Below, piece after piece: positions 1-8,412 of a stretch of 64,000 nucleotides of DNA. The notes beneath the pieces were generated by a model. The model had not been told where the DNA came from. It was given only the letters and a program-made list of their open reading frames with translations, and did no database searches. The stretch's first letter is position 1; the number at the start of each line of letters is the position of its first letter. This DNA is from Streptomyces sp. NBC_01231 (lineage in GTDB: Bacteria; Actinomycetota; Actinomycetes; Streptomycetales; Streptomycetaceae): contig CP108521.1 of NCBI GenBank assembly GCA_035999765.1, positions 2,046,001 through 2,110,000 on the forward strand, in the 5' to 3' direction. Both the position numbers and the translations under genes were made by a program.

Positions 1-1
1 G

Positions 2-100
2 TTCACCGTCCGCGACGGCGACCACTGGCGATCCGTGTGGCGGGTCGGCGGGCCCGCCAAGGACCTCGTCCTGACCACCGACTACGCCCGCGAGGTCTGA
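2..100 (+). CDS. C-terminal end of an unidentified protein (partial)
   Basis: The window opens inside a plus-strand frame that stays open from base 2 to a TGA at 98-100, giving 32 residues ending in TTDYAREV. Codon use has the usual Streptomyces third-position GC bias. The last 19 bp overlap the convergent histidine-phosphatase-like gene. The fragment is too short to name a family, and no membrane segment or motif is visible. Confidence 0.55.
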   Translation, partial: FTVRDGDHWRSVWRVGGPAKDLVLTTDYAREV

Positions 101-675
101 GCGGTCACCCCGTCGAAGCGGAGGTTCCAGCGCCCCGTCCGGCCGGTGACGGCGGTCGTCGACAGCGGCCGGACGTCGATGTTCCAGTAGGTCGAGGGCG
201 GTGCCTTCAGGGCGTAGACCAGCGCGGCCCGGATCACCGAGGGTTCGGCCACCGCGACGACACGACCGCCGTCCTCGACGGGACGGGTGTCGAGCCAGTT
301 GCCGACCCGGGTGATGAACGCGGTCAGCGACTCGCCGCCGTGCGGGGTGGCCCGGGGGTCGGCGAGCCAGGCGTCCACGGCCTCCGGCTCGCGGGCCATC
401 GCCTCGCCCAGGGTCAGCCCGCGCCACCGGCCCATGTCGCAGTCCCGCAGGGCGAGCTGCACGAGCGGCGCGTAACCGAGGGCGTCCCCGGTGGCACGGC
501 TGCGCGGGGTCGGCGAGCAGTAGCGCAACTCGGCCGCCGCGAGCGGGATCAGGTCCTGGACGACGCGCTGCACCTCGTCCCAGCCGGCCTGGTCCAGCGG
601 ACGGTCGTCCTCGAAGCGCTCCGCGAGCAGCGGGGAGCTGCGCGCGGCGGCGACGAACGTGACCCGAAGTTGCAT
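82..675 (-). CDS. histidine phosphatase-like protein lacking the catalytic histidines
   Basis: This 197-residue protein has the general layout of the histidine phosphatase (phosphoglycerate mutase-like) superfamily: an N-terminal beta strand, a GGESLTAF segment near the middle and a VIRAAL helix near the C-terminus. The N-terminal RHG signature is missing: the strand runs into VAAARSSPLL. The second catalytic His, normally just before VIRA, is replaced (VAVAEPSVIRAAL). I therefore read it as a probable non-catalytic or altered member. Start ATG 675 was chosen because upstream in-frame sequence belongs to the neighbouring gene region. It converges on the gene ending at 100. Family membership is inferred; loss of the two His residues is seen directly. 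Confidence 0.7.
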   Translation of the reverse strand: MQLRVTFVAAARSSPLLAERFEDDRPLDQAGWDEVQRVVQDLIPLAAAELRYCSPTPRSRATGDALGYAPLVQLALRDCDMGRWRGLTLGEAMAREPEAVDAWLADPRATPHGGESLTAFITRVGNWLDTRPVEDGGRVVAVAEPSVIRAALVYALKAPPSTYWNIDVRPLSTTAVTGRTGRWNLRFDGVTAQTSRA

Positions 676-716
676 GCGGCGATCGTGAGCCGCGCGAGTG
701 CGCAGGTCAAGGGGTG

Positions 717-2231
717 TTACCCGAGAGTTGTGCGGGCCGCCCGCCGGACCTGGTCCGGGACCACCTCGTCGTAGGCCGCACGAAGACGCCGTACCCCCTC
801 CGCGATCTCCCCCGCGCCCGCCACCGCCGCGAAGCTCAGGCGGACGTGTCCCGCGGACGGCTCGGCGCTGAAGTACGGGCGGCCGGGAGTGATCGCGACG
901 CCCGCACGCAGGGCGGCCGCCGTCAGGGCGGACTCTCCGCCGGAGCCGAAGGCCTGGGAGGTGCCTCCGGTGCCGTCGGGCAGCCGGAGCCAGAGGTGGT
1001 AGCCGCCCGAGGGGATGTGCGGGAGGGAGAGGTCGGGCAGGCCGAGCCGCAGGGCGGCCGTCATGACGTCCCGCCGCGCCTTCAACTCCGCCGAGATCGC
1101 CCGCAGATGGCGGGGCCAGGCGGGTGAGCCGACCAGTTCGAGTGCCGCTTCCTGCAAGGGCCGGGGCACGAAGAAGCTGTCGACGACCTGGATGGCGCGC
1201 AGCCGCTCCAGTACCGGGCCGCGCGCGGCGAGCGCGCTGACCCGGAAGCTGGGCGAGGTCGCCTTGGTGAGCGAGCCGACGTGCACGACGACTCCGTCGG
1301 GGTCGTCGGCGGCGAGCGGACGCGGCACCGGCCCGGCGTCCTCGTGCACGAGCCTCCGTACGAAGTCGTCCTCCACGACGAAGGCACCGGCCGCCCGCGC
1401 GATGCCCAGCACCTCCCCCCGCCGCTCGGGCGCGAGTACCGCGCCGGTCGGGTTCTGGAACAGCGGCTGGCAGACGAACACCCGGGCGCCGGTGGCCCGG
1501 AACGCGTCGGCGAGCAGGGACGGCCGTACCCCCTGTGCGTCCACCGGCACCGGAACGGGCCGCAGCCCGGCCGCCCGGGCGATGGCCAGCATGCCCGGAT
1601 ACGTGGGCGATTCGACCAGCACCGGCGCACCCGGCGGGGCGAGGGCGCGCAGGGCGGTGGTCAGAGCGGCCTGGCCGCCCGAGCTGATCAGCACCTCCGC
1701 CGCCGTGACGCCACCGCCGGGCCCGGCGATGCCGCGCGCGAACCACTCCCGCAACTCCGGCAGCCCTTCCATGGGCGGCCGTCCCCACGCGCCCGGCCGG
1801 CGCCCCGCGCGCGCCAGGGCCGCGGACATCGCCCGTTCCGGTTGCAGCGAGGGATGGAGGTAGCCCCCGTTGAACTCGATCACGGCGGGCGGCGGCGCGG
1901 CCAGCGAGACCAGGACGCCGGACGCGTCCACCGAACGCGGTACGAGGTCGGCGGCGCCGTCCGCGCTCAGTGCCACCTCCTGCCAGGAGGTGTCCCCGAC
2001 CGTCGTGGCGGCGGTCGTCCGCGGCCGGGCGCGGAAGGCGCCGGCGCCCGGCCTGGTGACGACCAGGCCCTCGGCGGCCAGCTGCGCGAGTGCCCGGGAG
2101 ACGGTCACCGGGCTCACCCGGAACCGCTCCACCAGGGCACGGCTCGACGGGAGCTTTCCACCGGGAGAGTAGCGGTCCAGCTCTCTTCGCAGCTGTTCTG
2201 CCAGTTCAACGACGCTGCTACGCTCGTGCAT
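717..2231 (-). CDS. MocR-type (GntR/aminotransferase) PLP-dependent transcriptional regulator
   Basis: The product is 504 residues. Residues 1-70 form a GntR winged helix-turn-helix (LPSSRALVERF, VSPVTVSRAL), and about 115-500 form a fold-type I aminotransferase domain. The PLP lysine is Lys323 in GSLTKATSPSFR, with the FQNPTG motif near 258 and VEDDF near 287. MocR proteins use the aminotransferase domain as an effector sensor and usually regulate a divergent neighbour. Here the divergent gene is an EamA transporter whose ATG overlaps this ATG by 2 bp. No leader is available, so transcripts are probably leaderless. A TACTCT -10-like element and a perfect tandem heptamer lie just upstream of the start. 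The likely target is the EamA gene and itself. Confidence 0.9.
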   Translation of the reverse strand: MHERSSVVELAEQLRRELDRYSPGGKLPSSRALVERFRVSPVTVSRALAQLAAEGLVVTRPGAGAFRARPRTTAATTVGDTSWQEVALSADGAADLVPRSVDASGVLVSLAAPPPAVIEFNGGYLHPSLQPERAMSAALARAGRRPGAWGRPPMEGLPELREWFARGIAGPGGGVTAAEVLISSGGQAALTTALRALAPPGAPVLVESPTYPGMLAIARAAGLRPVPVPVDAQGVRPSLLADAFRATGARVFVCQPLFQNPTGAVLAPERRGEVLGIARAAGAFVVEDDFVRRLVHEDAGPVPRPLAADDPDGVVVHVGSLTKATSPSFRVSALAARGPVLERLRAIQVVDSFFVPRPLQEAALELVGSPAWPRHLRAISAELKARRDVMTAALRLGLPDLSLPHIPSGGYHLWLRLPDGTGGTSQAFGSGGESALTAAALRAGVAITPGRPYFSAEPSAGHVRLSFAAVAGAGEIAEGVRRLRAAYDEVVPDQVRRAARTTLG

Positions 2232-3147
2232 GAGAGTAGAGAGTAGCGCTATCGCGCCGACCCGGATAGCGGTCACCACCCCGGCCAAGCCACCGGCCAC
2301 CGGCACCCTGCTGGCCGCCCTCGGCGTTGTCGCCTTCTCGCTCACCTTCCCCGCCACCGCCTGGGGCCTGGAGGGTTTCGGCCCCTGGACGCTCGTCGCC
2401 GTGCGCAGCGTGCTCGCTGCGCTGATCGCGGGCGTGTGCCTGCTGGCCCTGCGGGTGCCGCTGCCGGACCGTCGACACCTGCCGGGGCTGGCCGTGGTCG
2501 GCGCCGGGGTCGTGGTGGGCTTCCCGCTGCTGACCACGCTGGCCCTGGAGACGTCCACCACGGCACACGCCGCCGTCGTGGTCGGCCTGCTCCCGCTGAC
2601 CACCGCACTGCTGTCCGCCCTGCGGTTCGGCACCCGCCCCTCCCGCGCCTTCTGGGCGGCGGCATGCGCGGGCGCCGCCGCGGTGGTCGCCTTCACCGTG
2701 CAGCAGAGCGGCGGCGCCCTCACCACCGCCGACCTGTATCTGTTCGGCGCGCTGCTGGTCTGCGCGGCCGGCTACACCGAGGGCGGCCGGCTGGCCCGGG
2801 TCATGCCGGGCTGGCAGGTCATCGGCTGGGCGCTGGTGCTGTGTCTGCCGCTCACCGTGCCCGTCGCCGCGGCGGCGCTGACGTACGAGCCCGTGCGGCT
2901 GACCGCGCACGGGCTCGCCGGGCTGCTGTGGGTCGCGGCGGGCTCGCAGTTCCTCGGCCTGGTCGTCTGGTACCGGGGCATGGCGGTCATCGGCATCCCC
3001 AGGGCCAGCCAGTTGCAGTTGGCCCAGCCGCTGCTCACACTGGTGTGGTCGGTGCTGCTCCTGGGCGAGCACCTGACGGTGGCCGCCCCACTGACGGCCG
3101 CGGCGGTGCTGGTGTGCATCGCCGTCACCCAGCGGGCACGGAGCTGA
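2230..3147 (+). CDS. EamA/DMT-family transporter
   Basis: The 305-residue protein has about ten hydrophobic segments arranged as two EamA halves (roughly residues 26-155 and 170-300), the size normal for drug/metabolite exporters. GLEGFGPWTLVAVRS and the C-terminal QLAQPLLTLVWSVLLLGE stretch are typical EamA sequences. It sits head-to-head with the MocR regulator, the common arrangement in which the regulator controls the exporter. The first 20 residues before the first helix are polar, and the true start could lie slightly downstream, because ATG 2230 leaves no ribosome binding site. TACGCT at 2219-2224 is a possible -10 for a leaderless message. The substrate cannot be told from sequence. 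Confidence 0.88.
   Translation: MRVESSAIAPTRIAVTTPAKPPATGTLLAALGVVAFSLTFPATAWGLEGFGPWTLVAVRSVLAALIAGVCLLALRVPLPDRRHLPGLAVVGAGVVVGFPLLTTLALETSTTAHAAVVVGLLPLTTALLSALRFGTRPSRAFWAAACAGAAAVVAFTVQQSGGALTTADLYLFGALLVCAAGYTEGGRLARVMPGWQVIGWALVLCLPLTVPVAAAALTYEPVRLTAHGLAGLLWVAAGSQFLGLVVWYRGMAVIGIPRASQLQLAQPLLTLVWSVLLLGEHLTVAAPLTAAAVLVCIAVTQRARS
2233..2246. promoter_or_regulatory. tandem heptamer AGAGTAG x2, candidate MocR operator/promoter
   Basis: AGAGTAG is repeated exactly twice without spacer immediately inside the EamA start and upstream of the MocR start. Read on the minus strand it supplies two TACTCT -10-like hexamers ending about 2 and 9 nt before the MocR ATG, which fits a leaderless transcript. 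AGAGTAGCG recurs once more at 2166-2174 inside MocR. MocR regulators are known to bind direct repeats near their own promoter; the assignment is inference. Confidence 0.4.
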
Positions 3148-3233
3148 GCGGCGCGCATGCGCCGGTCTCGACCGGACCCGGCGCCGTAGGGCCACGGACC
3201 GCTGCTCGCGCACCAGGTGAGGAGGCCCAACAG

Positions 3234-3428
3234 ATGCGTGCAACCGTTGGCGACCAGCTTGTCCAGCACGGCAGGGTGGTCGGACAGCAGGACAAGGTCG
3301 GCGAGATCGTCGAAGTGATGGGCCCGCAGGGCAACCCCCCGTATCGCGTCCGCTTCGAGGACGGTCACGAAGGCGTGTGCTCACCCGGCCCCGACACCGA
3401 GATCCGGCACCGGGAAACCCACCGGTGA
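3234..3428 (+). CDS. DUF1918 domain protein
   Basis: This small 64-residue protein starts at ATG 3234 behind a strong GGTGAGGAGG ribosome binding site. It is a single DUF1918 domain: MRATVGDQLVQHGR, then GEIVEVMGPQG, PPYRVRFEDGHEG and a CSPGPD end. These proteins are common in actinomycetes, are predicted to be small SH3-like beta barrels, and have no established function. It follows the EamA gene after an 86-bp gap and converges on the glycosidase gene, whose stop lies 1 bp after its own stop. Confidence 0.88.
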   Translation: MRATVGDQLVQHGRVVGQQDKVGEIVEVMGPQGNPPYRVRFEDGHEGVCSPGPDTEIRHRETHR

Positions 3429-3429
3429 C

Positions 3430-4668
3430 TCAGCGCGGGGGTTTCGCCGGCCGCTGGTAGTGGTCGGCGACCACCCGCGCCATCGCGCCGATCCGGTCCA
3501 CCCCGACCTCCTTGGCCGCGAAGAAGACATGCCCGCGCGCCCGCGGGTGATCCCGGGCGAGGGTCAGGTGCCGGGACAGCTCGGCCGGGTCCTGCCAGGC
3601 CGCGGGCTGCGCGGGGTCACCGGCCTTGTAGAGCGCCTCCCCGAGGTACAGCTTCGTCCTGCTGCCCCGGGCCGTCTCGGCCCACCAGCCCAGCAGCTCC
3701 GCGTAGTCGGCGGCGGCGAAGCCGATGTTCCAGTAGAGCTGCGGGACGATGTAGTCGATCCAGCCCTTGCGCACCCAGGTACGGGTGTCCGCGTGCAGAT
3801 CGTCGTAGGTCTGCACGCCCGCCCGGGTGTCCGAGCCGAGCGGGTCGGTGTCGGAGTTGCGCCACACCCCGAAGGGGCTGACGCCGAAGCGGGCGGCGGG
3901 GCGGGTGCTCCTGACCCGGGCCGCCGTCTCCCGCACCAGCTTGTCGATGTTGTCGCGCCGCCAGGCGGCCCGGTTCGGGAAACCGCCGCCGTGACGGTCG
4001 TAGGCCGCGTCGTCGTCGAAGGTCTGGCCCGCCACCGGGTACGGGTAGAAGTAGTCGTCGAAGTGCACGGCGTCCACCGGATACCTGCGTACCGCGTCCA
4101 GCATCGCGTCCTGCACGAAGGCGCGGACCTCGGGCAGCCCGGGGTTGTAGTAGAGCTTCCCGCCGTACGGCACCACCCACCCCGGGTGCTTGCGGGCGGG
4201 GTGGGAGGCGACCAGCCTGGTGACGTCCGTGTGATTGGCGACGCGGTACGGGTTGAACCAGGCGTGGAGTTCCAGACCCCGGGCGTGCGCCTCCTCGACC
4301 GCCGTGCCGAGCGGGTCCCAGCCCGGGTCCCGGCCCTGGGTGCCGGTGAGGTACTGCGACCAGGGTTCGTGGGGCGAGGGCCACAGCGCGTCGGCCGTCG
4401 GGCGCACCTGGAACACCACGGTGTTGAGACGGGCCGCGACCGCCCGGTCCAGATGCGCGAGCAGCTCGGTACGCTGCCGGTCCGCCGACAGCCCCGGCCG
4501 CGAGGGCCAGTCGCGGTTGCTCACGGTCGCCAGCCACACCCCCCGCATCTCGGTGGTGACCCGCCGCTGCGGGCCGGCCGTCGCGCCCGAGGCCGACGTG
4601 AGCGTCGACAACGCGGCCAGCGCGAACCCCCGACGTGACAGTCGCCCCACCTGAACACCCCCATACAC
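3430..4668 (-). CDS. secreted family 10-like glycosyl hydrolase (GHL10/YngK type)
   Basis: The protein has 412 residues. The N-terminus carries a twin-arginine signal (LSRRGFALAAL) followed by an Ala/Thr-rich stretch, so it is probably Tat-exported. Residues about 40-340 match the GHL10 (YngK-like) hydrolase layout: MRGVWLATVSNRDWPS at the start, VFQVRPTADALWPS, LHAWFNPYRVAN, VDAVHFDDYFYPYP with acidic residues at the barrel, and IVPQLYWNIGF. Members act on polysaccharides or peptidoglycan-related glycans, but the substrate is not established. ATG 4668 precedes the Tat motif by 11 codons; a GTG a few codons later is a possible alternative start. It is monocistronic and divergent from the dehydrogenase gene at 4822. 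Confidence 0.87.
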   Translation of the reverse strand: MYGGVQVGRLSRRGFALAALSTLTSASGATAGPQRRVTTEMRGVWLATVSNRDWPSRPGLSADRQRTELLAHLDRAVAARLNTVVFQVRPTADALWPSPHEPWSQYLTGTQGRDPGWDPLGTAVEEAHARGLELHAWFNPYRVANHTDVTRLVASHPARKHPGWVVPYGGKLYYNPGLPEVRAFVQDAMLDAVRRYPVDAVHFDDYFYPYPVAGQTFDDDAAYDRHGGGFPNRAAWRRDNIDKLVRETAARVRSTRPAARFGVSPFGVWRNSDTDPLGSDTRAGVQTYDDLHADTRTWVRKGWIDYIVPQLYWNIGFAAADYAELLGWWAETARGSRTKLYLGEALYKAGDPAQPAAWQDPAELSRHLTLARDHPRARGHVFFAAKEVGVDRIGAMARVVADHYQRPAKPPR

Positions 4669-4821
4669 CGCGGATCCGTGCGGTCACGGATCGTCTCCGT
4701 GCCCCAGGATGCCCGTACCCCCGCGATCGATCATCGATACTTGGGAGTAACGTGCACGAACGGAGCAGGCACCGGACCGACGGAGAACCTGCCACAGCCG
4801 TAGATCAGCGAAAGGGACGAT

Positions 4822-5697
4822 GTGACGGACATCCCGGCGGGAGACATCACGCGGGTCGGAGTGGTGGGCTGCGGTCAGATGGGAGCGGGCATCGCCGAGG
4901 TGAGCGCCCGCGCCGGCCTGGACGTGAAGGTCGCCGAAACCACCGGCGAGGCCCTGGAGATCGGCCGGACGCGGCTGTTCAACTCCCTGGCCAAGGCTGC
5001 CGAGCGCGGCAAGATCACCGAGGAGGAGCTGGCGGCGACGCAGGCGCGGCTCAGCTTCACCACCGACCTCGGCGAGTTCGCCGACCGTGATCTGGTGATC
5101 GAGGCGGTCGTCGAGAACGAGCAGGTCAAGACCGAGATCTTCCAGGTGCTCGACCAGGTCGTGACCCGGCCGGACGCCATCCTCGCGTCCAACACCTCGT
5201 CCATCCCGCTGGTGAAGCTGGCGGTCGCCACCGCACGGCCCGACCACGTCATCGGCATCCACTTCTTCAACCCGGCCCCCGTGCAGCAGCTGGTCGAGCT
5301 GATCCCGGCGCTCACCACCTCCGAGGGCACGCTCGGCCGCGCCCAGGGCTTCGCCGAGAAGGTGCTCGGCAAGCACGCCATCCGCGCCCAGGACCGCTCC
5401 GGCTTCGTGGTGAACGCGCTGCTGATCCCGTACCTCCTGTCGGCGATCCGGATGTTCGAGTCCGGCATCGCCAGCCGCGAGGACATCGACAACGGCATGG
5501 AGCTCGGCTGCGCCCACCCGATGGGGCCGCTGAAGCTGTCCGACCTGATCGGCCTGGACACGGTCGCCTCGGTCGCGTACTCGATGTACGAGGAGTACAA
5601 GGAGCCGCTGTACGCCGCTCCCCCGCTGCTCCAGCGCATGGTCGACGCGGGCCGGCTGGGCCGGAAGTCGGGGTCGGGCTTCTACACGTACGACTGA
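4822..5697 (+). CDS. hbd: 3-hydroxybutyryl-CoA dehydrogenase
   Basis: The 291-residue cytoplasmic NAD(P)-dependent enzyme oxidises 3-hydroxyacyl-CoA, as in butyrate/PHB and fatty-acid metabolism. The Rossmann motif VGVVGCGQMGAGIAEV lies at residues 11-26. The catalytic region ASNTSSIPL is near 130 and HFFNPAP near 150. The C-terminal dimerisation domain carries MGPLKLSDLIGLDT. Length is standard for the monofunctional enzyme. GTG 4822 is preceded by AAAGGGACG; the overlapping ATG at 4820 is followed at once by TGA, so it cannot be the start. The gene is monocistronic, with a strong terminator hairpin 20 bp downstream. Confidence 0.95.
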   Translation: MTDIPAGDITRVGVVGCGQMGAGIAEVSARAGLDVKVAETTGEALEIGRTRLFNSLAKAAERGKITEEELAATQARLSFTTDLGEFADRDLVIEAVVENEQVKTEIFQVLDQVVTRPDAILASNTSSIPLVKLAVATARPDHVIGIHFFNPAPVQQLVELIPALTTSEGTLGRAQGFAEKVLGKHAIRAQDRSGFVVNALLIPYLLSAIRMFESGIASREDIDNGMELGCAHPMGPLKLSDLIGLDTVASVAYSMYEEYKEPLYAAPPLLQRMVDAGRLGRKSGSGFYTYD

Positions 5698-5717
5698 CTA
5701 CGCATGGTGGCTGGAAA

Positions 5718-5747
5718 GGGCCCGGCACTCTTCGGAGCGCCGGGCCC
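5718..5747 (+). terminator. hairpin terminator after the dehydrogenase gene
   Basis: A perfect 9-bp stem (GGGCCCGGC at 5718-5726 and GCCGGGCCC at 5739-5747) with a 12-nt loop lies 20 bp after the stop codon. There is no T-tract, as is usual in Streptomyces. Confidence 0.7.
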
Positions 5748-5878
5748 GTCGCATTCACACACCGTGTGCGCGCCGGGCCCGCATATGCCTGTCGCACACT
5801 CTCCCCGCCTGCCCACCAGGCGAGTTGACTCTCTATGCGCATGCAAGGGATGTGACGACTACGGAAAGGAGCGGACTC

Positions 5879-6136
5879 GTGACCGCCGACCCCGAGCATC
5901 CCGTGGTTCATGGGGAACTCGCAGAGTTACGCCGTCGCCTCGACGTCGCCTACGCGCGTGTCGAGGGAGGGCTCGCCCTGCTCAGCCATCGCACCGAGGA
6001 GACCGACAAGGAGGTCGACGACCTGAGCACACGGGTCGTCGCCCTGGAGCACGCCCGCTGGCCGCTGCCCGCGGTCGGGGTACTCGCCGCCGTGGGCGCG
6101 CTCGTCGTGACGATCTGGCAGGCCCTGGGGCGCTAG
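5879..6136 (+). CDS. small coiled-coil protein with C-terminal membrane anchor
   Basis: This 85-residue protein starts at GTG 5879, seven bases after a GGAAAGGAG ribosome binding site. An upstream ATG frame would put translation through the promoter region and lacks such a site. Residues 10-60 are charged and heptad-like (HGELAELRRRLDVAYARVEGG, EETDKEVDDLSTRV), suggesting a short coiled coil. Residues about 63-82 form one hydrophobic segment (LPAVGVLAAVGALVVTIWQAL) with a very short tail. It is thus a likely tail-anchored protein with most of the chain in the cytoplasm. No family is recognised. A TTGACT at 5825-5830 may be its -35 element. Confidence 0.7.
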   Translation: MTADPEHPVVHGELAELRRRLDVAYARVEGGLALLSHRTEETDKEVDDLSTRVVALEHARWPLPAVGVLAAVGALVVTIWQALGR

Positions 6137-6161
6137 CAGCACTCCGGGACGCGTGGGGGAA

Positions 6162-6707
6162 TCAGGGCATGGCGTCCTGGCCCAGCCTCAGATGATGCAG
6201 TAGTAGTAACGCGGCCGCCATGGTGGCGGCCGGGACCTCCCCACGGGCGACCATGTCGGGGACCAGCTTGAGGGGAACCCATTCCCTGCGGTCCGACTCG
6301 AAGTCGTCCACGGGGTGTCCGATGTACTCGCCCTCGTCCGACCAGTAGATGTGGTGCCGGGCGTCGGTCAGCCCGTTGGACGGCTCCACGCTCATCAGGT
6401 GGCGCAGGGGCCCCGGCCGCCAGCCGGTCTCCTCCTCGAGCTCCCTGGCGGCCGCGTACGCGATGTCCTCGCCGTCCTCGACGACGCCCGCCGCCAGTTC
6501 CCATCCCCAGCTGTCGGTGATGAAGCGGTGGCGCCACAGGAGGAGTACCTCGTTGGCCTCGTTCACCACCGTGGCCACGGCAACGGGCCGCAGCCGTATG
6601 AGGAAGTGGTCCAGACGCCGCCCGTCCGGCAGTTCCACATCTGCCAGGTTGACGGTGAACCAGCGGTTTTCATACACAGTTCGTTCGCTCTGCTTCGTCC
6701 ACTGCAC
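6162..6707 (-). CDS. NUDIX hydrolase, ADP-ribose pyrophosphatase-like
   Basis: The 181-residue protein contains a complete Nudix box: GVVEDGE, seven residues, then RELEEETGW (about residues 74-96), with every metal-binding Glu present. The surrounding fold (VVNEANEVLLLWRHRFITD before the box, SNGLTDARHHIYW after it) resembles ADP-ribose pyrophosphatase-type enzymes that hydrolyse nucleoside diphosphates linked to another group. The substrate is not fixed by the box alone. It lies directly downstream of the TPR regulator gene on the same strand (75 bp gap) and may be cotranscribed with it. Confidence 0.92.
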   Translation of the reverse strand: MQWTKQSERTVYENRWFTVNLADVELPDGRRLDHFLIRLRPVAVATVVNEANEVLLLWRHRFITDSWGWELAAGVVEDGEDIAYAAARELEEETGWRPGPLRHLMSVEPSNGLTDARHHIYWSDEGEYIGHPVDDFESDRREWVPLKLVPDMVARGEVPAATMAAALLLLHHLRLGQDAMP

Positions 6708-6782
6708 GGTTCTGCCACCTTCCGTCGAGTAAGTGGCAATATCGCAGCAGGGACAATGAGGTGTCGGTGCTCAGGTACCGGC

Positions 6783-8123
6783 CTACAGCGGTACGCGCAG
6801 TGCGCCGTCGATGAGTTCGGCTGCCTCGGCCGTGCCCGAGCAGCCGCTGCGCACCAGGTGTTCGCGCACCGCCCTGAGTCTGTCGCGCAGGCGCTGGGAC
6901 TCCATCCCCCGGGCCTGTTCGGCCATCTGCACCGCCGTGGCCACCGCCTTGTCGGCGTTGCCCCGGCGCAGCTCGATCGTGCTGAGCATGGCGAGCCGGT
7001 GCACCCGGCCCCGGTCGTGGGCCGGGTTGTCCACGGCCGCCGCGGCGTGCTCCCACGCCGCCGCCAGTTCGCCGAGGCTGAGCAGCGCCTCCGCCACCTG
7101 GACGTTGACGAGTCCCGGCTGGACATAGCCCGTCTCGTCGGGCTCGCGTCCGCGCCGGATGCGTTCGGCGGCCTGCTCGGCCCGCCGGATGCAGGACAGC
7201 GCGCTCGTGCCGTCACCGAGGTGGGCGTACGCCTTCGCCTGCATCGCGTACAGGTCGGAGGCGAGCGCCGGGGTGATGTGCTTGCCGGCGGCGCGCAACG
7301 CGGCCTCCGCGAAGGCGACGGCCTGCCGGTACTCCCGCATGAACAGCGACTGGTTGACCAGCAGCGCGATCACGTACGCGCCAAGTCCCCGGTCCCCGCT
7401 GGCCTTCGCCAGTCTGAGCGCCTGGTGGAAGTAGCGCTGGGCGAGTCCGTGCGCGTCGGAGTCGTAGGCGCAGATCCCGGCGACCGCGACCAATCCGCCG
7501 GTGGCCCGGTGCAGTTGGCGGCCCGTCTCGTCGGTGTAGCTGCCGCGCAGCAGCGGTGCGGCCTCCGCGTTGAGGAAGCCGACGATCCGGGAGCGGGTCG
7601 CTATGCCGCCCGCCTTGCGGTACATCTGCTCGTAGTGGGCGCGGGCGGCGCGCAGCATCTCGAGGTCGGCGGAGGTGACCCGGTGCCGGCCGCCGCGCGA
7701 GACGTCGACGTCCTCGGGCGGGTTCTCCCACTCCCACACGGGCATGACGGCGGGCGTGCCGGTCACCGCGGGCGCGCCCAGGATGTGCGGGCGCTGCTGC
7801 TCGTCGGAGCGCCACAGGGCGGTGGCCCGCTCGACGAAGCCGGACAGGGAGGTGCCGTGCGGGGCGGAGGGTTCGCCGGGGACGCCGAGGCCGATGTCGT
7901 CGAGGGTGACGGGGCGTTGCAGCCGGGCCGCGAGCACCTCGCAGATCAGGTCGGGCACTTGACCCCGGGGCCGCTGACCCTTCAACCACCGGGCCACCGC
8001 GGTGTGTTCGTACCGGAGCGCCAGGCCGCGCGCCCGGCCCGCCTGGTTCACATGGGCGGCGAGACCCGCGTGCGAGATCCCCGCCTCGTCCAGGATCGCG
8101 TCGAGCAGAGTGTTGGGCTGCAT
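6783..8123 (-). CDS. TPR-type regulator with N-terminal HTH (NsdA-like family)
   Basis: The protein has 446 residues. The N-terminus (LLDAILDEAGISHAGLAAHV, then YEHTAVARWLKGQRPRG) is a helix-turn-helix of the XRE-like kind found in Streptomyces developmental regulators. Residues about 150-440 are helical TPR-like repeats rich in Ala and Arg (YFHQALRLAKASGD, EALLSLGELAAAWEHAAAAV). This architecture fits the NsdA/NsdB-type family of regulators linked to differentiation and antibiotic control. I cannot assign a specific orthologue. Two palindromes with TGTG/CACA half sites lie 45-95 bp upstream and could be its autoregulatory site. The NUDIX gene follows on the same strand. Confidence 0.72.
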   Translation of the reverse strand: MQPNTLLDAILDEAGISHAGLAAHVNQAGRARGLALRYEHTAVARWLKGQRPRGQVPDLICEVLAARLQRPVTLDDIGLGVPGEPSAPHGTSLSGFVERATALWRSDEQQRPHILGAPAVTGTPAVMPVWEWENPPEDVDVSRGGRHRVTSADLEMLRAARAHYEQMYRKAGGIATRSRIVGFLNAEAAPLLRGSYTDETGRQLHRATGGLVAVAGICAYDSDAHGLAQRYFHQALRLAKASGDRGLGAYVIALLVNQSLFMREYRQAVAFAEAALRAAGKHITPALASDLYAMQAKAYAHLGDGTSALSCIRRAEQAAERIRRGREPDETGYVQPGLVNVQVAEALLSLGELAAAWEHAAAAVDNPAHDRGRVHRLAMLSTIELRRGNADKAVATAVQMAEQARGMESQRLRDRLRAVREHLVRSGCSGTAEAAELIDGALRVPL

Positions 8124-8169
8124 CCAAGGCCCCCCGGTGGCTCGGTGCCGTCAGAGTAGTGGGTGCGCC

Positions 8170-8217
8170 TTCACACGGGGTGTGAACGGAGTACTCGAAT
8201 CCGCAGCGTGTGCACAC
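8170..8217. promoter_or_regulatory. paired palindromes upstream of the TPR regulator
   Basis: TTCACAC-GGG-GTGTGAA (8170-8186) is a perfect inverted repeat, and GTGTGCACAC (8208-8217) is a second palindrome built from the same TGTG/CACA half sites, 31 bp further upstream. The first lies about 50 bp before the regulator start, around where a -35 element is expected. Autoregulation is inferred. Confidence 0.45.
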
Positions 8218-8412
8218 TGTCGCGGAGAGTTTCCAGCCGATTGACTGAAATGCCTCGTAAGAGGCCGGCCGGGCCGCCGGCTCCCCCTCGTACAGTGCGG
8301 CGGCCCGATTCCACGCCGTCCGCCCGGCTGCCTGCCCGACACTCCGTGGCGGGGCGGACGGCTCCGCCTGCCTGGCTTCTGCCGAGGCCCCCATCAGGCC
8401 CTGCCAACGCAG

